DNA of 64,000 nt from Synaphobranchus kaupii (GCA_029718625.1 CM056377.1:102598118-102662117), one strand, 5' to 3'. Numbered from the stretch's first letter, positions 1 through 12,018 are shown. A program made the numbers and translations. Notes: a model not told the origin generated them from the letters alone.

Positions 1-528
1 AGACAGGAATGCATGGCGTAGAACTAGGAGATGGCTGCAGGCTGGCGGGCAAGCAGAACAGACAAGGCGTTAGTTTCAGCAAAGCACAAAACAAGACTAT
101 GAAGCGTTAGTTAGCAAGACTAAGCACGACTATGAAGCATTTGTTCGCGAGAAAGCAAGACTATGACTGTAGATTACGAGACAAGACTAGAGTTTTACAA
201 TGACAAGACTCAGCGAACTGGCACTGGACAACAAAAACCGGGAGAATATATAGTGGAGTTAATGAGCTAATGAGTGCATGCAGCGTGAGAATGTATGCGA
301 GTGTGATTAAGCGGAGACAAGAGCATGAGGAATGCAAGCGGGGAAAGGAATGTGATAGGCGGAAGAAATGCGAGAGTGAATTAGGTGAAACAAGGAGGGA
401 AACCATGCCCAGCCTGGACAACGAGGAAGACAAACAGGGAAACGTAAAAACAAGACAAGACGTGAGGGAAAGGGTAAAACATGGAGCACAAATGGGGATG
501 GGGACTGAGAGGGAACGGAGAGTGTAAC
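1..528 (-). repeat. LTR-like repeat fragment (family I)
   Basis: Read on the minus strand from 528 the segment begins TGTTACACTC, and a TATA-like stretch (TATATATTC) lies near 250, as in an LTR promoter. It resembles 61850-62307, which shares the phrase around 'cgaactggca', the 'gaatgtatgcgag' block and the closing 'TTACAC' end. Open frames here are unlike known proteins and follow the purine-rich strand. LTR status is inference, because no primer-binding site, partner LTR or pol gene is visible and the copy runs off the left edge. Confidence 0.4.
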
Positions 529-699
529 ACATCCATCACAAATCAAATTGAATTGTAGCTTAGAAGTTAGTGTCTATTGTTTAAATGTACCATTGTGTTG
601 TCATATTAGGCAGCTGAGGAGGAGGCAGATAAAGGAGAGACAGGGCATCAAGTGAGATTTCATTAAATGCATCTCTTTCTGTTTTTGCACATGGTAGTA

Positions 700-1550
700 G
701 AGGTAGCCTTGTTAGGGTAGGTGGAAAACAGGACCCAACAGCAGGCAGGAAGTAGGAAAACCAAAGTTTAATATAGGGGCAAGGCAGCAATCCGTGGTAG
801 AAAACAGGCAGGGTCGTAAACCGGGAAGACGGCAACGGTACAAATACAGACCAAAGAGTAGTCACAGAGCAGGCTGAGGTTGGAACCGGGAAGGCACAGC
901 AGAAGTACAAAATCAGAGTCCAAAATCAGGGTCACGAGAACACAGGCAGAAGTCCAAAACCAGGGAGGTGTAAAGGGAAACACAATACAAAGAAGAAGAA
1001 TACAAAAATAAAATAGACAGGAGACGGACTCGGGATAACAAAAACTAGGAAACAGATACTCAGAAAACAGACAACTCAGGAAGATACTCGTAAGAAGGTA
1101 CTCTCCCCTCACCTCACCCGCCCCCCCCCCACTTGCCCCTTGCCCCTCGCCCCTCGCCCTCGCCCCCCCCCCCCCCCCCCCCCCCAAACAAAAAAAAAAA
1201 AACAAAGTTAACAAAGTCGCAAAGAAAAGGGTTAAATCACAGGGTTATATACACTGAGGAAGACGGACAAAATGGGAAACAGGTGTGCAGAGGCGGGGAG
1301 GGGAGATTGCTTACAGGTGAGAACAATGAGGGTTAACAAGGACCAATAATATAATAACGGGGGGAAGGTAAGACACGGACTGGAATGCACATAGACACAA
1401 TGATAACAAACGGCCTGGGGTTAGCAGGTAGACACGTGCACAGCTCGGAGGGGGGGAACGCGGAAGTGGACACACGTGCAGAGAATGCGAAATCACAGAT
1501 AGATACAGGGATAGGATAACGAGGAGAGAAATCATAGCTGCAGGTAGAAA
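700..1550. repeat. Purine-rich repetitive tract with poly-C and poly-A runs
   Basis: The plus strand is strongly A/G-rich, with many short variants of 'aaaccggga' and 'acaggcag'. A run of about 22 C at 1164-1185 is followed by a poly-A run ending near 1201. No domain is recognisable in any frame; the longest frames are artefacts of strand composition. It looks like old retroelement-derived repeat DNA. The following 1551-2080 is A-rich with degenerate 'gttagta' repeats and holds no gene. Confidence 0.4.
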
Positions 1551-2082
1551 CTCAAGATGAATTAGTAATTAGTAATGTTAGTAGCGAACTGTAAAACCCT
1601 AATGTTAGTAGGTTAGCTGGTTAGTCTTATATACACGTTAGTTTGTTAGCAGGTTAGTACTAAATCTAATCTAACAGTTAGTACGATTACATTAGTATAC
1701 ATTAGTATTATATACAAATATTAAGAAAGCCAGAAGGAAGAAAATGAGATACGAAATACAGAGGTAACCCGAATGTACCCAAAATCACCCGAATTGTGCA
1801 ATGACAAAGGCAGGGAGTGGAATCTCGGGAAACATGGAACACGGACTGAGAAGGGAACTAGAGAGATGGTAAAATACTAAACACAATACACAAAGTCAGG
1901 AAAATAATAAACACCAAGAATAAATGGGAGAAAATAAACAGACAATCGCAAGGGTAATGCGGGGAAATAATAAGCACAATAAAACAAAGACCAGGGAAAT
2001 AAGCAAAGGAAATCAGGAAACATAAATACACAGAATAAACAGACAAACAAGGTACAGGATCCTGACAAGCCTATTGAAAGAC

Positions 2083-2590
2083 CAATTTCTTCATGGTATA
2101 ATATCATTGCAGTGTCCACTACAGGTTATTTGTGTGGTATTAAGCTTTGAAGTTTAAGTGTCTTAGTGTTTACTACGTTTATTACTCACAGAAATTAAGA
2201 CATTTTATTATGGGATTAGGCTAATACACCGTTCAGATATAATCATGTTAGGCAGCTGAGGAAGCTAGACCTAGAGAGGAGCCAGAGAATGGAGAGACAG
2301 GGCTACAGGTCAGATTTAATTAAATGCATTTTTTTTGCACATATTGGTAGAGGTAATTGAAATACCCCCTTCTTCATGGCATAATGTCATTGCAGTGTCC
2401 ACTATAGGTTAATTGTGTATTATTAAGCTTTAAAGTTTAAGTATCTTAGTGTTTACTATGTTAATTTCTCACAAAAATGAAGACATTTTGTTAGGGAATT
2501 AATGCACTGTTCTGATATAATCATGTGAGGCAGCAGAGGAAACTCTAGACCTAGAGAGGAGCCAGAGGAGGGAGAGACAAGTATATCAGT
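2083..2590 (+). repeat. Diverged tandem duplication, with a third partial copy at 575-705
   Basis: Two adjacent blocks (about 2083-2352 and 2371-2590) share 'attaagcttt', 'agtttaagt', 'gatataatcatg' and 'gacctagagaggagcc' in the same order. A third, shorter copy at 575-705 contains the 'ggcagctgagga' and 'attaaatgcat' blocks. The copies differ at many positions, so the duplication is not recent. No coding potential was seen. DNA from 2591 to 2935 is AT-rich and unassigned. Confidence 0.55.
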
Positions 2591-2935
2591 GTGAGGCATG
2601 AGATGCCCAGGTTGAGACAAAGGTGCAAGGTACCACTTTTTTGTTGTTTAATACTGATTTTGAAAATTATACCTGTTTTTTTTTTTTTAATAATATACTA
2701 AATTAGTTAATTCATTATATGTAAAGATGCTATTCAGTGGACAAAAAATTTAATTAAAAAAAAAGTATGTTTGGGCTGTCTTATCATTTTGTTTAGATTG
2801 ATTTTAGAGAGGAGACATTTTGAATCGTCATTATTGCTAGTTTTACAATAGGCCAGTTTAATGTGCATCTACACTCTGAGCAAAGATAGGGGGGGTTAGC
2901 AGCAAAAGTCCTATGCCCCCCCCCCAAAGTTGAAA

Positions 2936-3143
2936 TGAAACCTACGCCCTTGGCTGTCAAATAACAAAGACAATATCGAAGCACAGGAAAGCGGAAACCC
3001 TGAGCTTAAATAGCCGACCGGAAACTCAAAACAGGTGAGAGAAATCACTGCCGAGCGACAGCAAAGCACAGGAATGGAAGACAGAAAATCCGTAGCCAAA
3101 AGAAACCCTGGTTTCTTGGTTTGACCTTGCACTCCCCCCTTAC
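2936..3143. repeat. LTR-like fragment, inverted partner of 3168-3888
   Basis: This stretch is the reverse complement of part of 3215-3400: the reversed 'cagggtttccgctt', 'ctgtcgctcggcagtgat' and 'gatattgtctttg' segments are all present. The two copies form an imperfect inverted pair around a spacer of about 70 bp. It belongs to the same TGTCATGG family as the segments at 44050-44859 and 58445-59043. Confidence 0.5.
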
Positions 3144-3167
3144 ACTAAGAGGAAATTAACGGGAACG

Positions 3168-3888
3168 TGTCATGGTTTCTGGCAGTTGTTTCCGGTTGTT
3201 TCTGCGGTCGTTTTTTCTTTTGGCAACGTCGGGGCAATCTATCGGATTGTCTGTCTTCCATTCCGGTGCTTTGCTGTCGCTCGGCAGTGATTTCTCTCAC
3301 CTGTTTTGAGTTTACGATCGGCTATTTAAACTCAGGGTTTCCGCTTTACTGTGCTTCGATACTGTCTTTGCTATTTGACATCAAAGTCGGTAAGGTATAG
3401 GATTGCGGTCTCTACATTTCTGGATGTTACAAATAAGAAACATAGGTAGTCCGGTTAGAGTTAGGGTAAAGATTTATTTAGTCTTTTTGTTTCCTTTTCT
3501 CTTGTTATTCCTTTATACTCCTCTACTTGTTACCTTTTGTTCACCTCTTTCTCACCTAGAGCTGTAGGTAACAGGTTCTATTTCTATTTTGTTTCTTTCG
3601 CCCTTTTTACACAGGCTTTCTTTTGTTTTTCTCTGACCTCCAGTTATATGCTACTTGTGTGAGAGCGTGAGGTTCTTTTGTTGTTTGATTACTCGCTATT
3701 GCCGAGTTTTCCTTCTTTTGGGGTTGTTTTTGTGTTGGCTTACGCCGGGAGGTTTTCATTCCCATTGTTTTCATTTATATTCCCTCCTACTGCGGAGCTG
3801 TCCGCTTTGTGGTGTATTTCTTATGATATACACTTTTGGATCCCTTGGTTGTTGCGCTTGGTTCTCCGAACCTTACACTCCTCTTACA
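3168..3888 (+). repeat. LTR-like element (TGTCATGG family), copy B
   Basis: The segment starts TGTCATGG and ends CTTACA after a conserved 'ttctccgaacc' block. A TATA-like 'ctatttaaac' at about 3323 precedes a conserved 'gtttccgctt'. Homologous segments with the same start and end blocks lie at 58445-59043 (+) and 44050-44859 (-). No internal retrotransposon genes are adjacent, so these would be solo LTRs. Assignment as LTRs rests on end structure and promoter-like layout only. Confidence 0.5.
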
Positions 3889-4823
3889 CTAAGAGGAAAT
3901 TAACGGGAAACGACGGCCTGAATTAAAAAATTACGTTGGGAAATTACTACATAAAGACAGCTAATGTCTTTTTATTTCCTCTAGAAAGTATGCTATACCT
4001 CCACATAGTTGTTTTGTAAAAACAGATAGACATATAGAAAGAATTACCTGAATTTAAAACGTGGCTTGGAATAATTAGGCTATAGCAGTTTCTTTCTTCT
4101 AATGTAGGCCTACCTAGTGCATAGGCCTACAGTTGAACGTGCCTCAAGCGCATATCATGGATAAAATAATGGGAATATAAAATAACACACTTCAAGTTCC
4201 ACATTGATATTATTCATACAATTAATTCCAATCTATGTCGGATCTGTTGTGTTCATACATTCAATTCATTATTTCCATTTATTACATTGGTGCATATAGT
4301 GTGGTTTTACCTGTCATTACATTGTTACTGTAATAAGTCTGCATGTAAGAGCTACGCGCATTGCATTGTTGGAGATTCAGAGAACGGCCTGTCTCGTATG
4401 ACATACCAAAAAAACTATCGCGGCCATGGGGATATTTCTCGAGCTTGGCATCAGTTACAATTTAAAATCCCGATTCCCAAATAAACTCTTTCTGTGACAG
4501 AAGTCTGTGACTAGAGGGTAAAATAATTATTGATCTGATCATGTAAGGAAGACTAGCTCGAGATGTCAAACTTGAGCAAAAACCCCATGGCCGCGATTGT
4601 TTTGGTACGTCCCATGAGACAGGCCAGCCGAGGATGGACTATGTCATTGTAGTTGTTATCTTAGATATACGTATATGTATCTCTATCAAGGGCGTAGGAG
4701 AGATTTTTATATTGGGGGCAATACGGAAGCTGTATAGAGAGTCGCTTCAGGGACGCGTTAACGCTGTCGTCACGCGAGCGCAACGCTCATGTGACGCTCA
4801 CGTGACGGCTGCAGTCTAGACAA

Positions 4824-5508
4824 GGGCCGTGTCCGAATCAGCACTCTTCCACACTGTTGAGTAGCCTTGGTGAGTAGATAGGGCGAGAAAGTTGTAATTT
4901 TTTTTCAAATTGCAGTATACTTCAAACACCAGGATGACACACTTACTTCTGGGGTTTCGCTGAGTACATTCGGGAGCACACTTTTCAAGAAGTACACAAA
5001 CATTTTGTCACATGAATATGACGTGAAGTTTCGTTTTTGAAAAATGAGGCGCAGCTTTGCTGACGTTATCCATCAAATACAACAAAAACAACACGTGACA
5101 TGGCAGCGCAAGAGTGGGGCGCAGGGTTGCCAGATCTTGTAAGACTTTCCAGCCAAATGGCGACTCAAAACTAGCCAATTTATAGGCTATTTTTAACCGA
5201 AACAGTATTTTAAATCGAAATCATCAAGTTTTTACTTTTTAAAATAAGTGCGTGCTTTGCGACTTTTCATTTTTACCCCGTGACTGCACTTTGAAAGTAT
5301 CCCAATTTAGCTGTGAAACCGCGGACATGGCAACAATGGTGGGACGTCTTATGACCTGCTTACGACAGTTCCACAGTATGGTTTGGAAATAGTATAGCGG
5401 ATTTTTTTCGGGTCCTGCTAAACAGTGCACATTAAACAGCACACTTCTGCCAGTGCACTCTTCGCAGGAGACAGGGCGCAGTAGATAGGGTTCTGATTCG
5501 GACACAGC
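4824..5508. mobile_element. MITE with GTGTCCGAATC termini, copy 1
   Basis: The termini are inverted: 'gtgtccgaatcagcactc' on the left and 'gattcggacacagcc' on the right. Two other copies lie in the window: 22726-23495 plus its severed end at 28232-28283, and 54079-54356. Inner blocks such as 'gttgccagatcttgtaag' and 'gcagtatacttcaaacacc' are shared in inverted orientation with copy 2. The family and target-site preference are unresolved. It lies inside the 3889-6835 inverted-repeat structure. Confidence 0.6.
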
Positions 5509-6439
5509 CTAGGAGTCAGGCCTAGTATGCACGAAATTCCAAATCACATATTCTGAGCGGGCGGGAGAAAGTCAAGACCCTTGTATTTGGATTGGGAGTG
5601 GAAGCGAAAACAAGACGGCTGGATTAAAGAAAGAAGCCTGCAGACTTTAGCTTGGGTTGTTTTTGTGAAGCAGGCCCTACGTAGACCACTGCTGTAGCAT
5701 GTCATTTGATGGGGAATGGATTGCTAACGTTAGCTACTTCAACTTGTTCCTTATTGTGTTATGCGGTGTGTCAGGCTTAAGTTGGCTCATCTGTGGACTT
5801 GAATTGATCTATTTAACATCAGTATAAGGATAATTAAGCCCGTTTTAATTGCCCTGCTATACGCAAACTATGATGACGTGACCATAAACTGTGATAGCCT
5901 CCCACTGATATGGCCTAGCCACACGAGCCTAGTCCTTGGCGACATGTCTTTGATTGATAATTTCACCATCTGTCTCACACTACATGATCCTGTTGTGTAG
6001 CTGATGCTAGTTTAGAAAGCATAAAGCATTCAGACACAGAAGCAGAGGAACGAGATTGTGTAGGCTACTTTACTGTAAGCCGTTCTCTGAATTTCCAACA
6101 ATGCAATGTGCGTAGCTCTTACATGCAGACTTATTACATTAACAATGTAATAGCAGGAAAACCACACTAATGCACCAATGTAATAAATGAAATAATGAAT
6201 TGAATGTATGGACACAACAGATCCGATATATATCGGAATTACTTATGCTTTGTATACGGAATTGTATGAATAAAACCAATGATTTTAACCAATAACTTGA
6301 AGTGTGTTATTTTCTATTCACGTTATTTTATCCATGATATCCGCTTGAGGCTCATTATTCAACTGTAGGCACTAGGTAGGCCTATTCGAAGAAATAAACT
6401 GCTATAGCCTAATTATTCCTCTAATTATCACAAGCCTTT

Positions 6440-6835
6440 AAATTCGCCCATATATCTATCTGTTTTCACAAAACAACTATGTGGCGGTATAGCATTTACT
6501 GGAGGGAAAAACAAAATTTTCTGTCGTTATGGCCTAATTTCCTCAAGTCGTTTTTAAATTTTCTGTTGTTTCCATATATTTATCGGTTCTTTCACAATAA
6601 ATATGTGGAGGTATAGCATACAAGACATTAGCTGTCATTATGTTGTAATTTCCCAAAGTAATTTTTAAATTCAGGCCGTTGTTTCTCGTTAATTTCCTTT
6701 TAGGTACAGCATACTTTCTAGAGGAAATAACAAGAAATTAGCTGTCGTTATGTAGTAATTTCCGAAAATTTTTCAATTCAGGCCGTCGTTTCCCATTAAT
6801 TTCCTTTTAGGTACAGCATACTCTACTTGTGGAAA
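6440..6835. repeat. Short tandem array of about 110-130 bp units
   Basis: Three to four diverged units each contain 'ggtatagcat' or 'ggtacagcatac', then 'attagctgtc', 'gtaatttcc', 'ttcaggccgt' and 'ttaatttcctttt'. The array forms the outer part of the right arm of the larger inverted repeat. The outermost unit breaks off after 'acagcatactctacttgt'. Confidence 0.5.
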
Positions 6836-9800
6836 GAACAGGAAAGTTCCTGAAATTTCACCACCGTTATGCTGTCATTTCCGGGGGCATAAATTGGCAA
6901 GTTACCATTAAAAGTTAAAACATCTTTTTTGTAGTTGCTAGTGAAATCAAAACGTTCCCAGTTGTGCAACTCGAACGCATGTCGGTAATAACACGGAAAC
7001 GACGCGTTTACCACCTCCAATATCCAACTTCCTGCCATAAACTACTGCAGGGTTAGCTACTGTAGCCTACTGCATGGCAAACACATTTAAAAACCAATTT
7101 GTTTTATGCCAAGAAACCCGTGGCTAACAACAGCTAATGACACTAGCTTAGAAAATGACATTGTTAAAATTGCTTCTGTAATCAAATGCTCAAAGCGAAA
7201 CTGTTCAATTATGGTTAGCTCGCTAATGTTAGTCTACTTTTCATGGTCATGGATCATAACGTAACGTTAGTTGACATGGTTCCTTACCGGGTGATTCAAT
7301 AAGGCAGAGGAGATGTCAGGCAATAGTCTACCGGAGGCCTCTCCACTCTGTGACCGACAGCACTCAAGTCCTGTTTGGTTTAGTTTTCCAAGTTATCTTT
7401 AGGAAATAATGTAGCTTATCAATGTAATTTTCTGACATATAATAAAATAGCAGTGGTAGCTAGCTTGATCTACGATGTGTCCCTACTCAGAACAGTGACA
7501 GATGGAGCATTTCTTCCCTCACTGGCTCCGCCTATGTGCCTATGTAATTTACACGGCCACTTGACGCCACTGTAGTTTTTCAAAAACGAGGAAGTCATTT
7601 TGACTTATGCCTCTACCGAATTTTCAACTTTATCTTCAAATATCTCAGTACAGAATGTTTTTTTGGCCAGCCACAAAGAGAGACTTAGTTGCGCCTTGAT
7701 CTGTTAAATAAGGTTAATGTTATTTTTGGGTGGAATTACCCTTTAAGGAGATTCGCTAATTTTCTTTTTGGATATACCACCGCCAATAGGCAGAATTGAA
7801 CAAATCCTTGGGGAAAGCCTCACAGCCTTGGCATAACCACAGTAGTCTCAGCCTCAGCCGCTTTGACACACTTTATACGCAGTGTCTGATGCATAGGCTT
7901 GCATAAGCTGGTCGGACTGTGGGAAACTGACAGTCAACAACTCATTGGCTAGCAGCACTGTCAATCACAAGAATGTGTGCGTATTTCCGGTACGACATGG
8001 TGCATTGGGTTTTATCAGTCTGCCGCAAAACAAGTTGTCCTAACTAATCGGTAGCTAGCGAATGCTGCGAATCCATCAAGAACAATTAGTGTTTCGGACC
8101 AAGACTAAAAGCTTAACGCTGGATTGAAGAAAATTTTTGAAGTTCACAACATTTCTTCGGTGTGATGGACTGTTTTACTGGAGATCGCCGTGCCATTTGT
8201 GTAAATCACATTTGTTTCACGCGGGTATGTTCTTCTTGTAGCACTGTTTCTGAATCGACTGTCTGTGGTTGGTTATATTGCATGTCAATCAAATGCGCCA
8301 TCTTTTTACATTGTGTTTATCACAAAGTCTAGCCTTCGCGAGACTATAACCACAGTAACACAGTGTTGCTATAACTGCAAACTATGGGTTCATTCCAATC
8401 GCTTATTTTCACTCCTTGCATCCTTTCCTCGTGTCCTCCGTTACTTGTGTTTTGAAGAAAATTGGATCCAGAGTCCGATAAAGCATGTCTGGTTCAAATT
8501 CCACTTAGCATTGAGGAAACAGACTTAACTTTCTCTTGATGCAACGGTTCAAATGTGATCTTTTTTCCTCTGGCAACTTTTCCAGAATGTTTTCCATAAT
8601 TATTTAATTATTTACACCCCTCTAATGACAGAAACAACACCATCTGGTGGTCAGAACTGGGAAGTAGCAGTAAATAAACTTTTTAAAAAACTTTCACTGA
8701 AGTATATCTAAACGAGTGTCTCCTAACAGTTCATATTATTACATTAATCACTTCAGTTATCTATCTATTGGTCTACAGACCTATCCATCCACTTAATCCA
8801 TCAATTTATTTGATCTGTGGATTTGAATAATCATTGAAAAGGGAAAGGCTGCAAGGCTTTACTTCACTAATGACTCCAGTCCAGCAACAAAGGAAAACTT
8901 TTGTGGGGGAAATTACCAGTCATCTAGCAGAGTGTTGCTAAGCTTTTTTGTAAACTTTTTTTTTCTTTTCAGAAAACACAGCAGGCCTTATTGATGGATG
9001 ATGATGATGCCACACAATGGGCCTTATTTATCATTCATGCGTACGTTCCAATCTGATCGTAAAGTGTGAAACCTGTGTGTACGACCATTTCTAGGTAAAT
9101 TTCCAGATTTATCAAAATGAACGTGGGTGTACGGTACAATGAAATCTCCCGACAGCTCTTGACTTTACGTATGCTTTTTCCCAATAATTGTGCAGCCTAA
9201 ATAATGAAAAAAAAGAACTTTTGTTCAGAGCACTGCAGAGTCAACAGGACTGCGGAGTCAACAGGTGATAAACAAAAAAGGTGCTCTTTGGAAAACATAG
9301 GTTATGTAAGCTAAAAAATCTGATTTTGCCTTAAACGAGTAACTGATCATAAAAATGGCAAAATAACGTCCAAGGCATTCCATTTATGAAAATATTAAAA
9401 GCTGTTAACGCACCTGGGCAATATTTTAAAATGCACTTGACTTATGCGTTGCGGCTGTAGACTCACGTTGTGTAGCCTAATTGGCAAAAATGATATCTGA
9501 ATAAGTTGATTTTTAATAAGTAGATTTTTAATTTGACACCGCAGTAAAGATAGCCTAACGTTTTAATGAGTTATTGTTGGTCGAGAAATGCGTTCATGCA
9601 AGCTAGCTATGATTTCATCTCTATGAAAGGCTAACAGCATGTAGCCTACAACACTGCTTACATCATTACATGAGTGTGATTACATGACATCATTCACCTG
9701 CTAGAGGGCAGAGAGGGCATTGTGACATCACAAGGGTCAACATTTCATTTTCAATGGCTTTTTTTCCAATCTTTAATTGCTAATAATTAATAAACTATCA

Positions 9801-9878
9801 TTATTATTTATGCAAAAATCACAAGCAACTTAATTCACAAGTATGTGTACTGACCAAATTTGGTGAGCCTAGCTTTAA
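6836..9878. other. No gene recognised
   Basis: This stretch is AT-rich with only short frames and no protein family I recognise. 'ggaattaccctttaa' at about 7732-7746 resembles the terminus of a TTAA-type MITE, but no opposite end was found. The sequence around 8060-8230 contains a possible splice donor ('gcgggtatgt'), but nothing shows that it is an exon. Confidence 0.3.
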
Positions 9879-10620
9879 AGGAGCTATATGTAACAAATTT
9901 ACTGTACTAAATCATAAAATGACCATGATATGTCGTCAGAGATTAAGGAAACATGCTAAGTCGAAATACTGGCTTCTCCGACAACAATGCTACAGCCAGT
10001 ATGTTCTCCTTTGAAATTTCCATTCCGGGTCGGAACGTCTGTATTTGTTTTGGCCTGTTTGATTCACTATTCTCAGAGTTGACTCCACCCACTTCCCATT
10101 ACGAACAACCAGATGTACTCCGGCACTCCGACAGCCGATTTACGAATGCCTAAGCTAAGTTCAACATCGTTTTCATTTAGCTAGCTAAAGATTTAAATAT
10201 ATATATTTATATAGTTACTAGCTAAACATACCACTAACGTTAGCTTATATCTGTGTGACCGTAAACATAGCCAGCCATGTATCTAGCTAACATTAACAGA
10301 GTTATAAAAAATCGACATGAGCTGGTTTATAATTTGCAAACAATAAATAAATTGCAAACGTATACATTAGCTGATCAACTTACAGTGTAGGACTCGTCGT
10401 CGCTTGTCATTGTCAAAATAGAATAAGCTCGTCTCAAAATATAATGTTGCGCTCGGCTTGTCTTGTGCTCGTGTTCGTTCAGTGTCCTCAACCTGGCAAC
10501 CCGCTTGAGCTTCGAGTCTGGGGAGGAGGGGCGGGGACGGAGACAAGTTTCTCCAATATTGTGAATTTGGACTGTAGTACCCATTTTAAACGCTCGGTGT
10601 CAATGTTACATATAGCTTCT
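9879..10620. mobile_element. TTAA-type MITE (AGGAGCTATATG family), copy 1
   Basis: The 742-bp element is flanked by TTAA on both sides (9875-9878 and 10621-10624). Its inverted ends are AGGAGCTATATGTAAC and GTTACATATAGCTTCT. A very similar 749-bp copy lies at 54448-55196, also between TTAA sites. TTAA duplication is the signature of piggyBac-type transposases, so it is probably a non-autonomous piggyBac-like element. A 66-codon frame (9953-10153) is also present in the other copy, but it resembles no transposase. Confidence 0.75.
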
Positions 10621-11170
10621 TTAAGTGGTTGGGAGGAGATGCATATAGAAATTTGGGTGGAATAAGAAGTATACAAAGACACCAAGTTTGCTTGAAGCTT
10701 TTTCAAGCCAACTTAATTAATGAAAACAGGTTTAGAATAAGCAGTTTTTGATCCCCTTCCACTCTACCTATCTCTGCGAGACCGGATTCTCAACTCTGAT
10801 TGCAACCAAAAATAAATACAGAAACCCACTGGCTCCTGAAAACACAATATGTATCTCCACCTTTCCTTCTTTCCGACTGGTTGCATAGGGGAGTAAATCA
10901 GTGCAACATTGTATTATATAATTTTTTTTACATTAATTTAATTGCAATTTGTTTATGGACAACAGTTTGTTTGGCAACTACCTGATTTTATGGACAGATT
11001 CTGGATCAGAACCTTTTTAAAGAAACTAAACTGTCCCTACTCATTGCCTTTCTCTCTTTCCCCCTCATTCAAACAATTAGCATGTGGGTGAAGTGCAGGT
11101 TCTCAGCTTTTATTAAAAGGTATTTTTATACATTTTGGTTTCACCATGTAGAAATTACATCACTATTAAT

Positions 11171-11669
11171 CAGTGGCGGCTCCTGAGCTGAAAATTGGGG
11201 TAGCGGAAAACGGATACATGTGCTCTTCGTTCTCCGCACTCTTAATTCCGAAAATATTAATGGAAATTAAACGATCTTAAAGCTCAGCTTTTGTTAGATA
11301 ATTTTTTTATTGCAGGTTGTGCTAAATAAAAAAAATAATCTAACAAAAGCTGAGCTTTAAGATCGTTTAATTTCCATTAATATTTTCGGAATTAAGAGTG
11401 CGGAGAACGAACAGCACATGTATCCACAATTATAATGTTGATTAAAATGTGCACAATTTTGCGACGCAAGTTAAAATAATTTTATTACTTGCCTAATAGC
11501 CTAATTGAGGAGAACCGGCTACATTTTATGGCACTGAGTAATTGGTGAATTAAACGATGATGTAGCCTATTGGTAATCAAGGAAACGGATTGAAAAATTA
11601 TTAAGACCAATAATCAGTTTAAAGGGAAGTTTTCCGCTGCCCCAATTTTCAGCTCAGGAGCCGCCACTG
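11171..11669. mobile_element. hAT-type MITE with internal hairpin, copy 1
   Basis: The 499-bp element has inverted ends CAGTGGCGGCTCCTGAGCTG and CAGCTCAGGAGCCGCCACTG, flanked by an exact 8-bp duplication, CTATTAAT (11163-11170 and 11670-11677). The 8-bp duplication and CAG...CTG ends fit the hAT superfamily. Two nearly perfect inverted arms of about 90 bp (about 11213-11303 and 11333-11425) sit inside, so the transcript or single strand could fold into a long hairpin. No transposase is encoded. Confidence 0.8.
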
Positions 11670-12018
11670 CTATTAATACATCGCACCCAAATTTCAGGGA
11701 ACTATAATGCTTGGGTCGCCATAATGTTTGGGATATCTTAACAGGTGTTTCTGATTAGTCAGGTATGTTCAATGGATTTGATTGGCTCATAATATGAGGC
11801 TAAGAAATAATAATTATTTTTTTTTAAACAGTCTGAGACATAGGTCAAACCGTAGGCTTAGCAAAATCAACTGTTTGGAACATCATTAAGAAGAAAGAGA
11901 GCACTGGTGAGCTCAGTAATAGCAAAGGGCCTGGTAGGCCAAGGAAGACCTCTATAGTTGATGACCGAAGAATTATCACAATAATGAAGAAAAAAAAAAA
12001 AAACACTTGTCCGACAGA

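Larger units (their letters stand above)
3889..6835. repeat. Long inverted-repeat (foldback-like) structure
   Basis: The left arm (about 3889-4395) and right arm (about 6078-6800) are reverse complements: both contain the 'ggaaattaacggg' end, the 'gtatgctatacc' and 'tgcatgtaagagctacgc' blocks, and 'ccgttctctgaa' at the inner edge. About 1.7 kb separates the arms. That interior includes a smaller inverted pair around 'ccatggccgcgat' (4395-4625) and a separate MITE at 4824-5508. No transposase is present. A non-autonomous foldback element, or two inverted copies of one element, would explain it. Confidence 0.6.

Noticed and set aside
161..532. Overlapping open frames on both strands at the left edge
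   Set aside because: Strand composition bias in an LTR-like repeat; no domain and frames overlap on both strands.
768..1336. Open frames through the purine-rich tract, including poly-C and poly-A runs
   Set aside because: Low-complexity translation with no protein features.
7732..7746. Possible TTAA-type MITE end (ggaattaccctttaa)
   Set aside because: No matching opposite end was found upstream, so no element is called.
8060..8240. Possible 5' exon with donor site
   Set aside because: A single donor-like motif without coding potential or partner exon is insufficient.
9953..10153. 66-codon frame also present at 54522-54722
   Set aside because: Conserved only because both copies of a young MITE contain it; no family resemblance and no coding signature.
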